Part shown: in pieces, positions 28,633-37,347 of the stretch
How the letters are laid out: each line of letters starts with the position of its first letter
How positions within the stretch are numbered: the stretch's first letter is position 1
NCBI GenBank assembly: GCA_902623395.1
Contig: CACNTN010000001.1
Span: forward strand, 107,323-171,322
DNA from: an uncultured Pelagibacteraceae bacterium
GTDB lineage: Bacteria > Pseudomonadota > Alphaproteobacteria > Pelagibacterales > Pelagibacteraceae
Length of the DNA stretch: 64,000 nt
Direction: 5' to 3'
Position numbers and translations under genes: made by a program
Notes under the pieces: model-generated
The model's input: the letters and a program-made list of their open reading frames with translations, nothing else
The model's database searches: none
What the model was told of the DNA's origin: nothing

Positions 28633-29676
28633 TTATTTTTTTAGAACTGTAAGGTGTCCCATTTTCCTTTTATCTTTAATAGATTTTTTTTTATAGTCAA
28701 AAAAGAATTCGTCATCATTAAATTTTTTTGATCTATAAGCTTCTATATCTTTTCCTAAGACATTGAACATTTCAGCGTTAGAAATTTTTTCTACTTTTTC
28801 AAGACCTAAATCACAAACTGCTCTTACGTGATTTTCAAATTGGCTTATATTAAAAGCATTAATTGTTAAATGACCCGAATTATGAACTCTTGGGGCAATT
28901 TCATTAACTAACAAATTATCATCATCGTCGATAAAATATTCAACACACATCGTACCAACATAATTTAATTTTTCTGAAATAAGTTTTGCATTACTCTGTG
29001 CTTTAGCAAAAATTTCTTTATTTATGTCTGCAGGTATTTTTGAGTGATTTAAGATTTGATCTTTATGAATATTTTCTATGGGTTCATAAATATAAGTCTC
29101 ACCATTTGAATATCTTGTAATTACAACTGATATCTCTTTCTTTAAGTTTACCTTCTTTTCTAAAATATAATCAGCAGTAAAGCACCAATCTTTTTTTACA
29201 TCATTAAGAGAGTTTAAAACAAATTGTCCATGCCCATCATAACCAAGAGTATTTGATTTCAAAATTCCAGGTAATAATTTTTTATTCTTTTCGACATCTC
29301 CAGCTTGTTTAATAAATGCCCAATCCGTTGTTTTAATACCTAAATCATTTACAAAAGTTTTTTCTAACTTTCTATTTTGAATTATTTTATTTATTTCAGG
29401 TTTAGGTAAAACTTTTTTCTTTAATTCTATTTTTTTTAAAACATCTATTGGAATGTTTTCGAATTCAAAGGTTACGATATTAACTTTATTAATAAATTCT
29501 TTAATCTTATTTTCATCATTATATCTTGCATATATAAATTCATTAGAATAATTTTGTGCAGGGCCTTGTTCATCATCAGATATGACTACCGTTTTTACTT
29601 TGAGCTTTTTAGCTGCCTGACAAAGCATTGAACCTAACTGTCCTGAGCCTATAATCCCTAAAGTGATGTCAGACAT
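28633..29676 (-). CDS. purK: 5-(carboxyamino)imidazole ribonucleotide synthase
   Basis: IGSGQLGSMLCQAAKKL, VTFEFENIPIDVL, GYDGHGQFVL, LLVNEIAPRVHNSGHLTINA; next to purE. Confidence 0.94.
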   Translation of the reverse strand: MSDITLGIIGSGQLGSMLCQAAKKLKVKTVVISDDEQGPAQNYSNEFIYARYNDENKIKEFINKVNIVTFEFENIPIDVLKKIELKKKVLPKPEINKIIQNRKLEKTFVNDLGIKTTDWAFIKQAGDVEKNKKLLPGILKSNTLGYDGHGQFVLNSLNDVKKDWCFTADYILEKKVNLKKEISVVITRYSNGETYIYEPIENIHKDQILNHSKIPADINKEIFAKAQSNAKLISEKLNYVGTMCVEYFIDDDDNLLVNEIAPRVHNSGHLTINAFNISQFENHVRAVCDLGLEKVEKISNAEMFNVLGKDIEAYRSKKFNDDEFFFDYKKKSIKDKRKMGHLTVLKK

Positions 29677-29679
29677 TTG

Positions 29680-30168
29680 TTATTTAGGTTTTTTTTTAAT
29701 AGATTGAGTTTGTAACCTTCTCCATCTTTCTAAATTTGATTTTACTTTTGTATCAAAGTTACCAATTATTGAAGCTGCTAGAATACCTGCGTTAAATGCA
29801 CCATCGATTGCAAGGCATCCTACTGGGACACCTCTAGGCATTTGCGCCATGGAAAGCAAACTATCAAGACCTTTTATTTTTTTAGTCTCCATTGGCACAC
29901 CAAGAACCGGTAAAGTAGTTAAAGAAGCAACCATGCCTGCTAAATGTGCAGCTCCACCTGCTCCAGCGACGATTACGCCAAAACCATTTTTTTCTGCCGT
30001 TTCTGCAAACTGAAACATTCGCTTTGGAGTTCGATGGGCACTGACAATTAAAGTTTGATATTTTACTTTTAGTAACTTGAGGATTTTTTCACAGTCTTTC
30101 ATTGCGGAATAATCGCTTTGCGAACCCATGATGATGGCTACTTTATTATTTTGTTTCTTAGTTTTCAC
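29680..30168 (-). CDS. purE: 5-(carboxyamino)imidazole ribonucleotide mutase
   Basis: VAIIMGSQSDYSAMKDCEKIL, VSAHRTPKRMFQFA, VIVAGAGGAAHLAGMVAS, QMPRGVPVG. Confidence 0.95.
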   Translation of the reverse strand: MKTKKQNNKVAIIMGSQSDYSAMKDCEKILKLLKVKYQTLIVSAHRTPKRMFQFAETAEKNGFGVIVAGAGGAAHLAGMVASLTTLPVLGVPMETKKIKGLDSLLSMAQMPRGVPVGCLAIDGAFNAGILAASIIGNFDTKVKSNLERWRRLQTQSIKKKPK

Positions 30169-30203
30169 AGACTAATTTAACAATTATGGCCCTAAAAACA
30201 ATG

Positions 30204-30221
30204 GCCTAATATTTATTAGGC
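30204..30221 (-). terminator. Stem-loop between the 39-aa gene and purE
   Basis: GCCTAAT-ATTT-ATTAGGC perfect 7-bp stem. Confidence 0.45.
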
Positions 30222-30247
30222 TATTAAATAGTTATGGGAGAAAGATG

Positions 30248-30367
30248 TTAAGCTCTTGCTCTAAAAAGTAAAGCTTTTGGCGAGTTTTGAAGCTCGAACA
30301 AAGAAACTCTTCTCAATTTTCTAGTAGTTGATTTGTTTTTACTTTTTTTAAATTCTTTTAATTTCAT
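30248..30367 (-). CDS. Small basic protein (39 aa)
   Basis: SD CTAAAGAGGAAAT-ATG; MKLKEFKKSKNKSTTRKLRRVSLFELQNSPKALLFRARA*; fills an otherwise large gap; absent from ORF track. Confidence 0.55.
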   Translation of the reverse strand: MKLKEFKKSKNKSTTRKLRRVSLFELQNSPKALLFRARA

Positions 30368-30473
30368 ATTTCCTCTTTAGTTTATTTTAAATGGTTTAAG
30401 TAATGCTAAAATTGCAAACTTGATTTGATTTAGCTACAGATTTAGGCAAAGATTTGTCTGCTATTCGTCAAAT

Positions 30474-30866
30474 TTATATTTTTTCTAATAAATTTTTCGG
30501 AAGTTTACTGACAGACCCATTACTGTCTATAACTGCTAATTCAACCTGTGCTGAAACTAATATTTCATTATCTCTAGAAACTTCTTGTAACAAGTTTAGT
30601 CTTACCGGTGATTTTTTTATGATCTTCGTTTTAACCTGTAGATTGTCCTCAAAATTTGCAGATTTTAAGTACTTTACATTGCATTCTCTAACTACAAAAA
30701 TTGCATTAAATTGATCTCTTAGCTGTTTATGGTTAAGTTTTAAATGATCATAAATCATCTCTGTTCGCGCTCGTTCAATAAAATGTAAATATCTAGCATA
30801 ATAAACTATACCTCCAGCATCAGTATCTTCATAATAAACTTTTGTTTTATAAATATGGTCTGCCAT
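30474..30866 (-). CDS. ybgC: YbgC-type acyl-CoA thioesterase
   Basis: KVYYEDTDAGGIVYYARYLHFIERARTE hotdog signature. Confidence 0.9.
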   Translation of the reverse strand: MADHIYKTKVYYEDTDAGGIVYYARYLHFIERARTEMIYDHLKLNHKQLRDQFNAIFVVRECNVKYLKSANFEDNLQVKTKIIKKSPVRLNLLQEVSRDNEILVSAQVELAVIDSNGSVSKLPKNLLEKI

Positions 30867-30976
30867 ATAATGAACATTAATCTTTAAGGAGTTTTATTTC
30901 AACAAAGATAAATTTTTCTTTTTTTTGACTAATTTATGCCAAGCAAAATCCAGATTTTTTAATTAACTCTATAATT

Positions 30977-31180
30977 ATGAAAACATTATCTATTTTATCG
31001 TTATTGCTTTTGTTGACCAATTGTGCTGGTGGAAATATGGCGAAAGTAAAAATTGGCAAACGTTGCACAGTTGCTGATTCTAGTCAGTTACAAGAGTCCT
31101 CTTATGTTTGGATAGTAAGCAAAGAAGCTCAAAAAGATTTTGACAAAAGAATTAATCAGTCAAATTGTCTAGACAGCTAA
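30977..31180 (+). CDS. Hypothetical small lipoprotein (67 aa)
   Basis: Signal peptide with lipobox-like LLTNCAGG. Confidence 0.6.
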   Translation: MKTLSILSLLLLLTNCAGGNMAKVKIGKRCTVADSSQLQESSYVWIVSKEAQKDFDKRINQSNCLDS

Positions 31181-31205
31181 ATAGTTATTTAAATTAAAAT
31201 AATTT

Positions 31206-31391
31206 ATGATATTAAGGGGTATGAACTTACCCCTTATTATTGCTTGTATCTTAATCGTTTTAGCTCTAATTATTCTTCCTTTAATTGTTTCCTATAAAGC
31301 TGAAAAAATAGAAAAAAATAAAAAAAATGAGTGGGATAAAATAAAAGAATATGAGAATAAACTTAACAATAAAACTAGAGAAAAATATTAA
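31206..31391 (+). CDS. Hypothetical small membrane protein (61 aa)
   Basis: One strong TM segment followed by a charged tail. Confidence 0.5.
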   Translation: MILRGMNLPLIIACILIVLALIILPLIVSYKAEKIEKNKKNEWDKIKEYENKLNNKTREKY

Positions 31392-31399
31392 TAGAAATA

Positions 31400-32485
31400 A
31401 TGAAAAAACTATCATCGTTTCTAATAATTATTCTTTTTTTTAATTTAGAACTTGTTGCAATGGATCAAAAACCTTATCACCATATTTATAAAGATGGTAA
31501 GTTATTTGCTTTTAGAAACCTTGAAGGTGGTCCAAAAAGGGATCCTAATTTTAAGTGGAATTGGAAAGTTTTTAGGGAAGAGAAGAAAAAACTTAGAATT
31601 GATTATCCACCCGAACATGTAATTGATAAAGAAATAGTTTTAAAAAATCTTGAAAAATATAAATCTGATTCTTATGTGATGTGGCTTGATCATGCGAGTT
31701 TTATAATTAAACTTGGAGATATCACAATTATTACTGATCCAGTTTTTGAAAAGAATTATGGACCTATGATATTTGGTCCCAAGAAATACATAGAGTCTCC
31801 TTTGACTCTTAAAGAACTCCCTAAAATAGATTTATTTTTGCTAACACATAATCATTATGATCACATGAGTATTCGTACGATAAAAAACTTTCCTTATAAG
31901 AATGCTGAAGTTCTTGTGCCTCTTAAGCTCGGGAAATATTTTACAAGAAATGGATATAAAAAGGATACTGTACGAGAAATGGATTGGTTTGATAAAATTA
32001 AAATAAATGATGAAATCACAATAACAATGCTTCCAAGCCAACACTGGTCCAAGCGGTGGATTTGGGGAGATGGAAATACAAATAGAACACTTTGGGGGAG
32101 TTTTTTAATTGAATACAAAGATAAAAAAATCTTTTTTGCTTGTGATACTGGGCCAGCACCATTTTACAAAGAATTAGGAAAAAAATTTGGTCCTATCGAT
32201 TTGGGTTTTGGAAATTTGGGCGCCTATAATTTCTATCCGATTATTCCAGTCAAGGATAAATCTACAGCTCACGCAAACCCTGAAGAGCTTTTATCTTTAA
32301 TGAAAGATTTAAAGGTAAAAAAAGTTATAGGGATGCATTGGGGAACAGCAATACTAAGTTTGGAACCTATTTGGGAGCCTCCAATAAGGTTTAAAGAAAA
32401 TGCTGAAAAGTTCGGCTACAGAAAAGAGGAGGCAGTTATATTTAAAATTGGTGAGATCAAAAAATTAGAAGATCTTATTAACTAA
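31400..32485 (+). CDS. MBL-fold metallo-hydrolase (NAPE-PLD-like)
   Basis: VMWLDHASFIIKLGDITIITDPVF, FLLTHNHYDHMS, SQHWSKRW, FACDTGPAPFYKELG, HWGTAILSLEPIWEPP. Confidence 0.9.
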   Translation: MKKLSSFLIIILFFNLELVAMDQKPYHHIYKDGKLFAFRNLEGGPKRDPNFKWNWKVFREEKKKLRIDYPPEHVIDKEIVLKNLEKYKSDSYVMWLDHASFIIKLGDITIITDPVFEKNYGPMIFGPKKYIESPLTLKELPKIDLFLLTHNHYDHMSIRTIKNFPYKNAEVLVPLKLGKYFTRNGYKKDTVREMDWFDKIKINDEITITMLPSQHWSKRWIWGDGNTNRTLWGSFLIEYKDKKIFFACDTGPAPFYKELGKKFGPIDLGFGNLGAYNFYPIIPVKDKSTAHANPEELLSLMKDLKVKKVIGMHWGTAILSLEPIWEPPIRFKENAEKFGYRKEEAVIFKIGEIKKLEDLIN

Positions 32486-33704
32486 CTTTTCTTTTATTTC
32501 TCTCGCTATCTAATAATTTTGTCAATGCATCAACCATTACATCTGAAGCTTTAAATATTTCATTTGGTTGAAATTCGTGAGTTGTATGATTTTCTGGATC
32601 TGTTTTGTCTTCAATTATTATTCCTTCGTCTGGTGAGTTATTTTTTATATAAATTAAAATTAACCAATCAGCCTCGATCGCATCATCCCATTTTATATAA
32701 ATTTCTCCTGTTTCAAACCTTTTATCTATGCATCTGATGATGCTTAAATATTTTGGAATATATTTTTTATTTAATTGAAAACACAAACTGTGAGCTGATC
32801 GATAAAAACTTTCAAGAGCGTATTCAATCTTTTCTCTTTCTTCGTTATAAACTTTTTCTTTTTCTAATAACGTCGCTTTATCATCAGTTTCTTCTACTTT
32901 AATACCTAAACTTGCAACTCTTTCTCTTATTGCTTCATTAATTTTTTGCTCTCTGATTAACTTGTATTTTTCTTTTATTTTATCAATTCGTTTTTGAACT
33001 TCTTCGTAAGACTCTCTTTGTTGACTTAAAACATATTTTTCTAGGTTTTTGATTTCTAATTCTTCTCTTTTTCTAAAAAGATCAATTTTTCTCTCCAATT
33101 TGATTTGCTCTAAAAATTGCCTTTGTTTCTCAGCTCTTTCTTTTCTAAGCTCAGCCTGTTCTAATTTTATAAATCTTTGTAAATCTAGTTTTCTTTCTTT
33201 TTCAAGTTTTTGCTCTTCTTTAAGCTCATTTCTTTTTGCTTCTAAAGCTAATTTTTCTTGCTCTAGTAATCTTTTTTGAGCATCTTTTTTTTCTTGTTCC
33301 ATAAGCTTAAGTTTTATTTTCTTTTGTTTTTCTCTCTCTTCTAGAATAATTTTTTTGATTCCTGAAACTTTATTAGAAATACCTATAAAAAATGCTTGTA
33401 ATCTTTGATCTAAATTTATTTTAAATCTAAACATAGATTTAACCTTATCATTTAGTTTTAATAAGCCTGAAACTATAGCTCTTGTTTTTTGAGGATTTTT
33501 ATTTGGTTTCTTTAATTTAAAATTTTTTTTTAATTTTACTTTAGTAGTGTTTTTTGTTTTTTTCTTTACAGATCTTTTCGATTTTTTACTTTTTCGAATT
33601 TTCTTATTATTTATTTTTTTTCTTTTATTTTTAAATCTCCGAATTAAGGATTTTTTTTGCTTTTTCTTCTTAACCTTAGTAGGTTTTTTTTTCCTCTTTT
33701 TCAT
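32478..33704 (-). CDS. Lysine-rich coiled-coil protein with globular C-terminal domain (408 aa)
   Basis: About 75 N-terminal residues dominated by K/R, then a long K/E/Q coiled coil, then a mixed globular region. Confidence 0.7.
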   Translation of the reverse strand: MKKRKKKPTKVKKKKQKKSLIRRFKNKRKKINNKKIRKSKKSKRSVKKKTKNTTKVKLKKNFKLKKPNKNPQKTRAIVSGLLKLNDKVKSMFRFKINLDQRLQAFFIGISNKVSGIKKIILEEREKQKKIKLKLMEQEKKDAQKRLLEQEKLALEAKRNELKEEQKLEKERKLDLQRFIKLEQAELRKERAEKQRQFLEQIKLERKIDLFRKREELEIKNLEKYVLSQQRESYEEVQKRIDKIKEKYKLIREQKINEAIRERVASLGIKVEETDDKATLLEKEKVYNEEREKIEYALESFYRSAHSLCFQLNKKYIPKYLSIIRCIDKRFETGEIYIKWDDAIEADWLILIYIKNNSPDEGIIIEDKTDPENHTTHEFQPNEIFKASDVMVDALTKLLDSERNKRKVS

Positions 33705-33730
33705 ACTTACTATTTATTAAATAGCACTTT

Positions 33731-34936
33731 TTATGAATATATATAGTCTCTTGTACGATGGGCTGATTGAAAGTTCTTAACAATTTGTAATTGAAAAACA
33801 ACTAGATCTCTGTATCTAAATGCTGCTGCACAACTTGCCATGTAAAATTCCCACATTTTTACAAATTTTTCATCAAATAAATCTTTCACCTCTTTTTTTC
33901 TTTCTAAAAATCGCTCTAACCAGCTTTCTAATGTTTTATCGTAGTGTCTAATTAGCGTTTCAGTGTCTGCAACAATTAAACCGGTTTTTTCAATCGTATT
34001 TATTATTTGGCTGAAAGAAGGGCAAATACCTCCTGGAAATATGTACTTTTGGATAAATTTATTGGGTGCTGTGGGTTTATCTACTACTCCTATAGTGTGT
34101 AATAAAAATATCCCATCATCTTTCAAAAGTTTGTTCATTGATTTAAAAAAGGTGTTATAAAATTTTCTACCAACATGCTCAAACATCCCTACAGAAAAAA
34201 TTCGATCATATTTCCCCTTTGCCTCTCTATAATCGATAAGTTCAAATTTTACTTGGTTATCTAAATTAAGTTCTTTCGCTTTCCGTTTGCAATATTCTAT
34301 TTGATTTTTACTTAAAGAAATTCCAGTAATTTCACATCCTTTTTGTCTAGCTATTTCAAAAGCCATGCCGCCCCAGCCGCAGCCAACTTCTAAAATTTTT
34401 TGTCCTTCTTTTATGTCTAATTTTTTTACAATATGATCTATTTTGTTTTGTTGAGCTTCCTCTAAAGTTTTAGTATCATTTTTCCAATACGCGCACGAAT
34501 ACAGTCTATGTGTTTTGTCTAAAAAAATATCATAAAGTTTTTCACCTCTAGCTCCTCCTATATCATAATGATGTTCAACATTTTTTCTTGATTTGCCAGG
34601 TAAATTAAAATTCGTTATTGTTCTCCATGTTTGGTATATTTTTTTTGCAATTAGACTCGTAGTTGAAATTTCGCTGCGACCTAAATTTTTAATAAGTTCC
34701 ATTAAAAAATCTTTCATAGATGCATTTTCTATTTCAATTTCATTTCTCATATATGCTTCTGGAAATTCGAGTTCCGGATCTAACAATAATTTCCAATTCA
34801 AGTTGTCTTTAAGTAATTTTATAGTAATTGGTTTTTCTGTTGATGGGTTTCCACAAATATACTTTTGACCTTTTGAATCTATTAAAATTATTCCACCTTT
34901 TTTAAATATTTTTGTAAATATTCTAGCTAAAATCAT
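33731..34936 (-). CDS. cfa: Cyclopropane-fatty-acyl-phospholipid synthase family methyltransferase
   Basis: HHYDIG, LEVGCGWGGMAFEIARQKGCEITGISLSKNQIEYC, DRIFSVGMFEHVG, PGGICPS. Confidence 0.9.
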   Translation of the reverse strand: MILARIFTKIFKKGGIILIDSKGQKYICGNPSTEKPITIKLLKDNLNWKLLLDPELEFPEAYMRNEIEIENASMKDFLMELIKNLGRSEISTTSLIAKKIYQTWRTITNFNLPGKSRKNVEHHYDIGGARGEKLYDIFLDKTHRLYSCAYWKNDTKTLEEAQQNKIDHIVKKLDIKEGQKILEVGCGWGGMAFEIARQKGCEITGISLSKNQIEYCKRKAKELNLDNQVKFELIDYREAKGKYDRIFSVGMFEHVGRKFYNTFFKSMNKLLKDDGIFLLHTIGVVDKPTAPNKFIQKYIFPGGICPSFSQIINTIEKTGLIVADTETLIRHYDKTLESWLERFLERKKEVKDLFDEKFVKMWEFYMASCAAAFRYRDLVVFQLQIVKNFQSAHRTRDYIYS

Positions 34937-34939
34937 AAT

Positions 34940-35824
34940 TTACGCTGCCAAATTTTTTTCTGTTAAAAATTCTAACTTATTTAGTTTATCTATCAGATCT
35001 TTTTGTTTTTCCTCAGATAATAAGACTAGAGGTGGTAAAATATTTTTAAATTTTTCATCTTTAACCGACAAAAAACTATGCAGTGCTGAAATTAAATTAA
35101 ATTGGTCAAATGTCTCTCTTACATCTATTAATTTTTTATTTTTAGATTGAGAAATTTTATTTTCAAAGTCATCAAATACTTTTCTAGCTAAAGAATGGGT
35201 AACATTAGTTACAGCTGATATACATCCTGAACAACCAAGTTCTAGACCTTTCAAAAGTTTTGCCTCTGAACCTGGAAACATTAAAAAGTTTGGTAACTTT
35301 AAACTTTCAAATAAATTATAGCTAGAATCTTTGCATCCAATTATATTTTCTGGAAAATCTTTAACAAGCTTAGTCACCATTTCTGCTGAAAATTTATAAC
35401 CACTTAGCTTTTCAAAATTATAAATAATAATTTTAACTTTAGGAATAGCTCTAACTAATCTTGAATAAAAATCAAAAACCCCTTCATCTGTATTTCCTTT
35501 ATAATATGCAGGTGGCATGATTAAAAAATCTCTAAAGTCATATTCCATAGCATATTTGATTAGATTAATATTTTCATTTAGAGAATTATTTCCGGTCCCT
35601 AAAAAAAATTGTTTTCTTAATTTATGGCTTGCAATTTTGACTATAAGTTCTTTCTTCTCATTTGATGAAATTAATTGGCTTTGACCTGTTGAACCAAAAA
35701 AGAAAACTCCATGTAAGCCGCTTTGAATAGCTTTACTGGCATGATTAATTGTTGCATCAATATTTAATGTTCTATCGGCATTAAGAACACTTAATCCTGC
35801 TGCGTACACTCCTTTTTTAATCAT
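34940..35824 (-). CDS. Dihydrodipicolinate synthase family protein (DapA/NanA-like lyase)
   Basis: GLHGVFFFGSTGQSQLISSNEKKELI, IIYNFEKLSGYKFS, NIIGCKDSS. Confidence 0.85.
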   Translation of the reverse strand: MIKKGVYAAGLSVLNADRTLNIDATINHASKAIQSGLHGVFFFGSTGQSQLISSNEKKELIVKIASHKLRKQFFLGTGNNSLNENINLIKYAMEYDFRDFLIMPPAYYKGNTDEGVFDFYSRLVRAIPKVKIIIYNFEKLSGYKFSAEMVTKLVKDFPENIIGCKDSSYNLFESLKLPNFLMFPGSEAKLLKGLELGCSGCISAVTNVTHSLARKVFDDFENKISQSKNKKLIDVRETFDQFNLISALHSFLSVKDEKFKNILPPLVLLSEEKQKDLIDKLNKLEFLTEKNLAA

Positions 35825-35871
35825 AATCTTACCCTAATTATTCTATCTAAGTTATATTATTAGATTTAAAA

Positions 35872-36828
35872 ATGAAAGTTTTAGTAATTCAACCAAAAAT
35901 TGGCATGGGAGATATGGTAATTTATTTGCCATATATTCATGCTATTTCAAAAAAATATCAAACACCAGTGTCAATTTTAGTGAAAGAAAATTCACGTGCC
36001 AATCAACTTTTGGCTGAGGATAAACATATTAAAGAAATTTTAATATTGGATCGAACAAAAAATAATACTGGAACTCACGACGGCATTTTAGGATTCTTAA
36101 AATTAGGTAAATATCTTAAATTAAAAAAATTTGATAAAGTTTTTATTTTTAATGGCTCATTGAGATACTTGTTAATTTCTAAAATTGCTGGAATAAAAAA
36201 TATCTCTCAATATCCATTGTTTAGAAAAAAAGATAATATTGTAACATCTGCTAAAATTTTTACAGAAAATGAATTAGGAGACATTGTATCTACTCAACCA
36301 GAGCTTATGATTAGTAATGATCAAGTAAACAAAGTAAAACAAAAATTTTCTAACGAGTTCAAACACATTTGTTTAGGCATATCTGCTAGTGGCCCCACTA
36401 AAAGATGGGATATCAAAAACTTTATGAAGCTCTGTATTAATATTAACGCGAGAACACCTTCAAAATTTTATTTAGCAGCAGGCAATAATGATAAGGACTT
36501 AATTGATCAATTCCTTAACTCAGAACTATCAAATAACTGTATTTCATTTAAAGACTTAAAAATAAGTGAAACATTGCCCATTATTAAAAATTGTAACCTT
36601 TATATTGGCAATGATACCGGTTGGTTACATATATCATCAGCCTTAGGTATAAAATGTTTAGCTCTATTTATGGATAGCCCAGTTCAAGCTTATGGAAAAT
36701 ACTCAAAAAATATTGAAGTAATTATACCAGAGGGCGAAACAGAGGAGACCACAACTCACAATACTTTGGGATCAGACAAAATTTCTTTTGAAAAAGTTTT
36801 TAATAACTCGATTAAACTTTTAAATTAA
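35872..36828 (+). CDS. Glycosyltransferase family 9 (heptosyltransferase-like)
   Basis: MKVLVIQPKIGMGDMVIYLPYIHAI, LGISASGPTKRWDIKNF, NLYIGNDTGWLHISSALGIKCLALF. Confidence 0.88.
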   Translation: MKVLVIQPKIGMGDMVIYLPYIHAISKKYQTPVSILVKENSRANQLLAEDKHIKEILILDRTKNNTGTHDGILGFLKLGKYLKLKKFDKVFIFNGSLRYLLISKIAGIKNISQYPLFRKKDNIVTSAKIFTENELGDIVSTQPELMISNDQVNKVKQKFSNEFKHICLGISASGPTKRWDIKNFMKLCININARTPSKFYLAAGNNDKDLIDQFLNSELSNNCISFKDLKISETLPIIKNCNLYIGNDTGWLHISSALGIKCLALFMDSPVQAYGKYSKNIEVIIPEGETEETTTHNTLGSDKISFEKVFNNSIKLLN

Positions 36829-37334
36829 CTAAAGTCAGCTTTGATTATTTTCTCTTTCGCTTCATTAACAAGTTGACTTAATCTTTCAGTTTTAACATCT
36901 CTATTCATATCTGGGTGAATTTTTTTTTGGAGCTTATTCGCAGCATTCAATACATCTTCTTTGGTGCAGCCTCTTTTTAAACCAAGTAACTTATAAGCCT
37001 CATCGCTTGTTACACTTGATGATCCCTGAGTTTGACCAAATTGTCCCTGAGAAAATCTACCAGAATTTTTTAAAAATTGAATTAATCTCCATAGCTGAAA
37101 CATTTGCAAAGCTGTAAAACCTTTTATTTTTAGTCCACTCAAAATTACAAATAGAAAAGGAAGCGAAAAGATATATTTTCCACCAATAGCTAAAAGCATA
37201 GCTAAGATTAATGAAATATAAACCGCAATTTTTTTAATTGTTGTAGCTATCTTTTTTGAACTAGTTCTAGCAAACCAATTCAAAAACAAATAAACGATGA
37301 CAAAGATGATAATTCCTATTAGAAACAAATTCAT
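36825..37334 (-). CDS. Membrane-anchored J-domain protein
   Basis: N-terminal TM segments; C-terminal EAYKLLGLKRGCTKEDVLNAANKLQKKIHPDMNRD (HPD motif). Confidence 0.8.
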   Translation of the reverse strand: MNLFLIGIIIFVIVYLFLNWFARTSSKKIATTIKKIAVYISLILAMLLAIGGKYIFSLPFLFVILSGLKIKGFTALQMFQLWRLIQFLKNSGRFSQGQFGQTQGSSSVTSDEAYKLLGLKRGCTKEDVLNAANKLQKKIHPDMNRDVKTERLSQLVNEAKEKIIKADFS

Positions 37335-37347
37335 ATAATTTTCAAAT

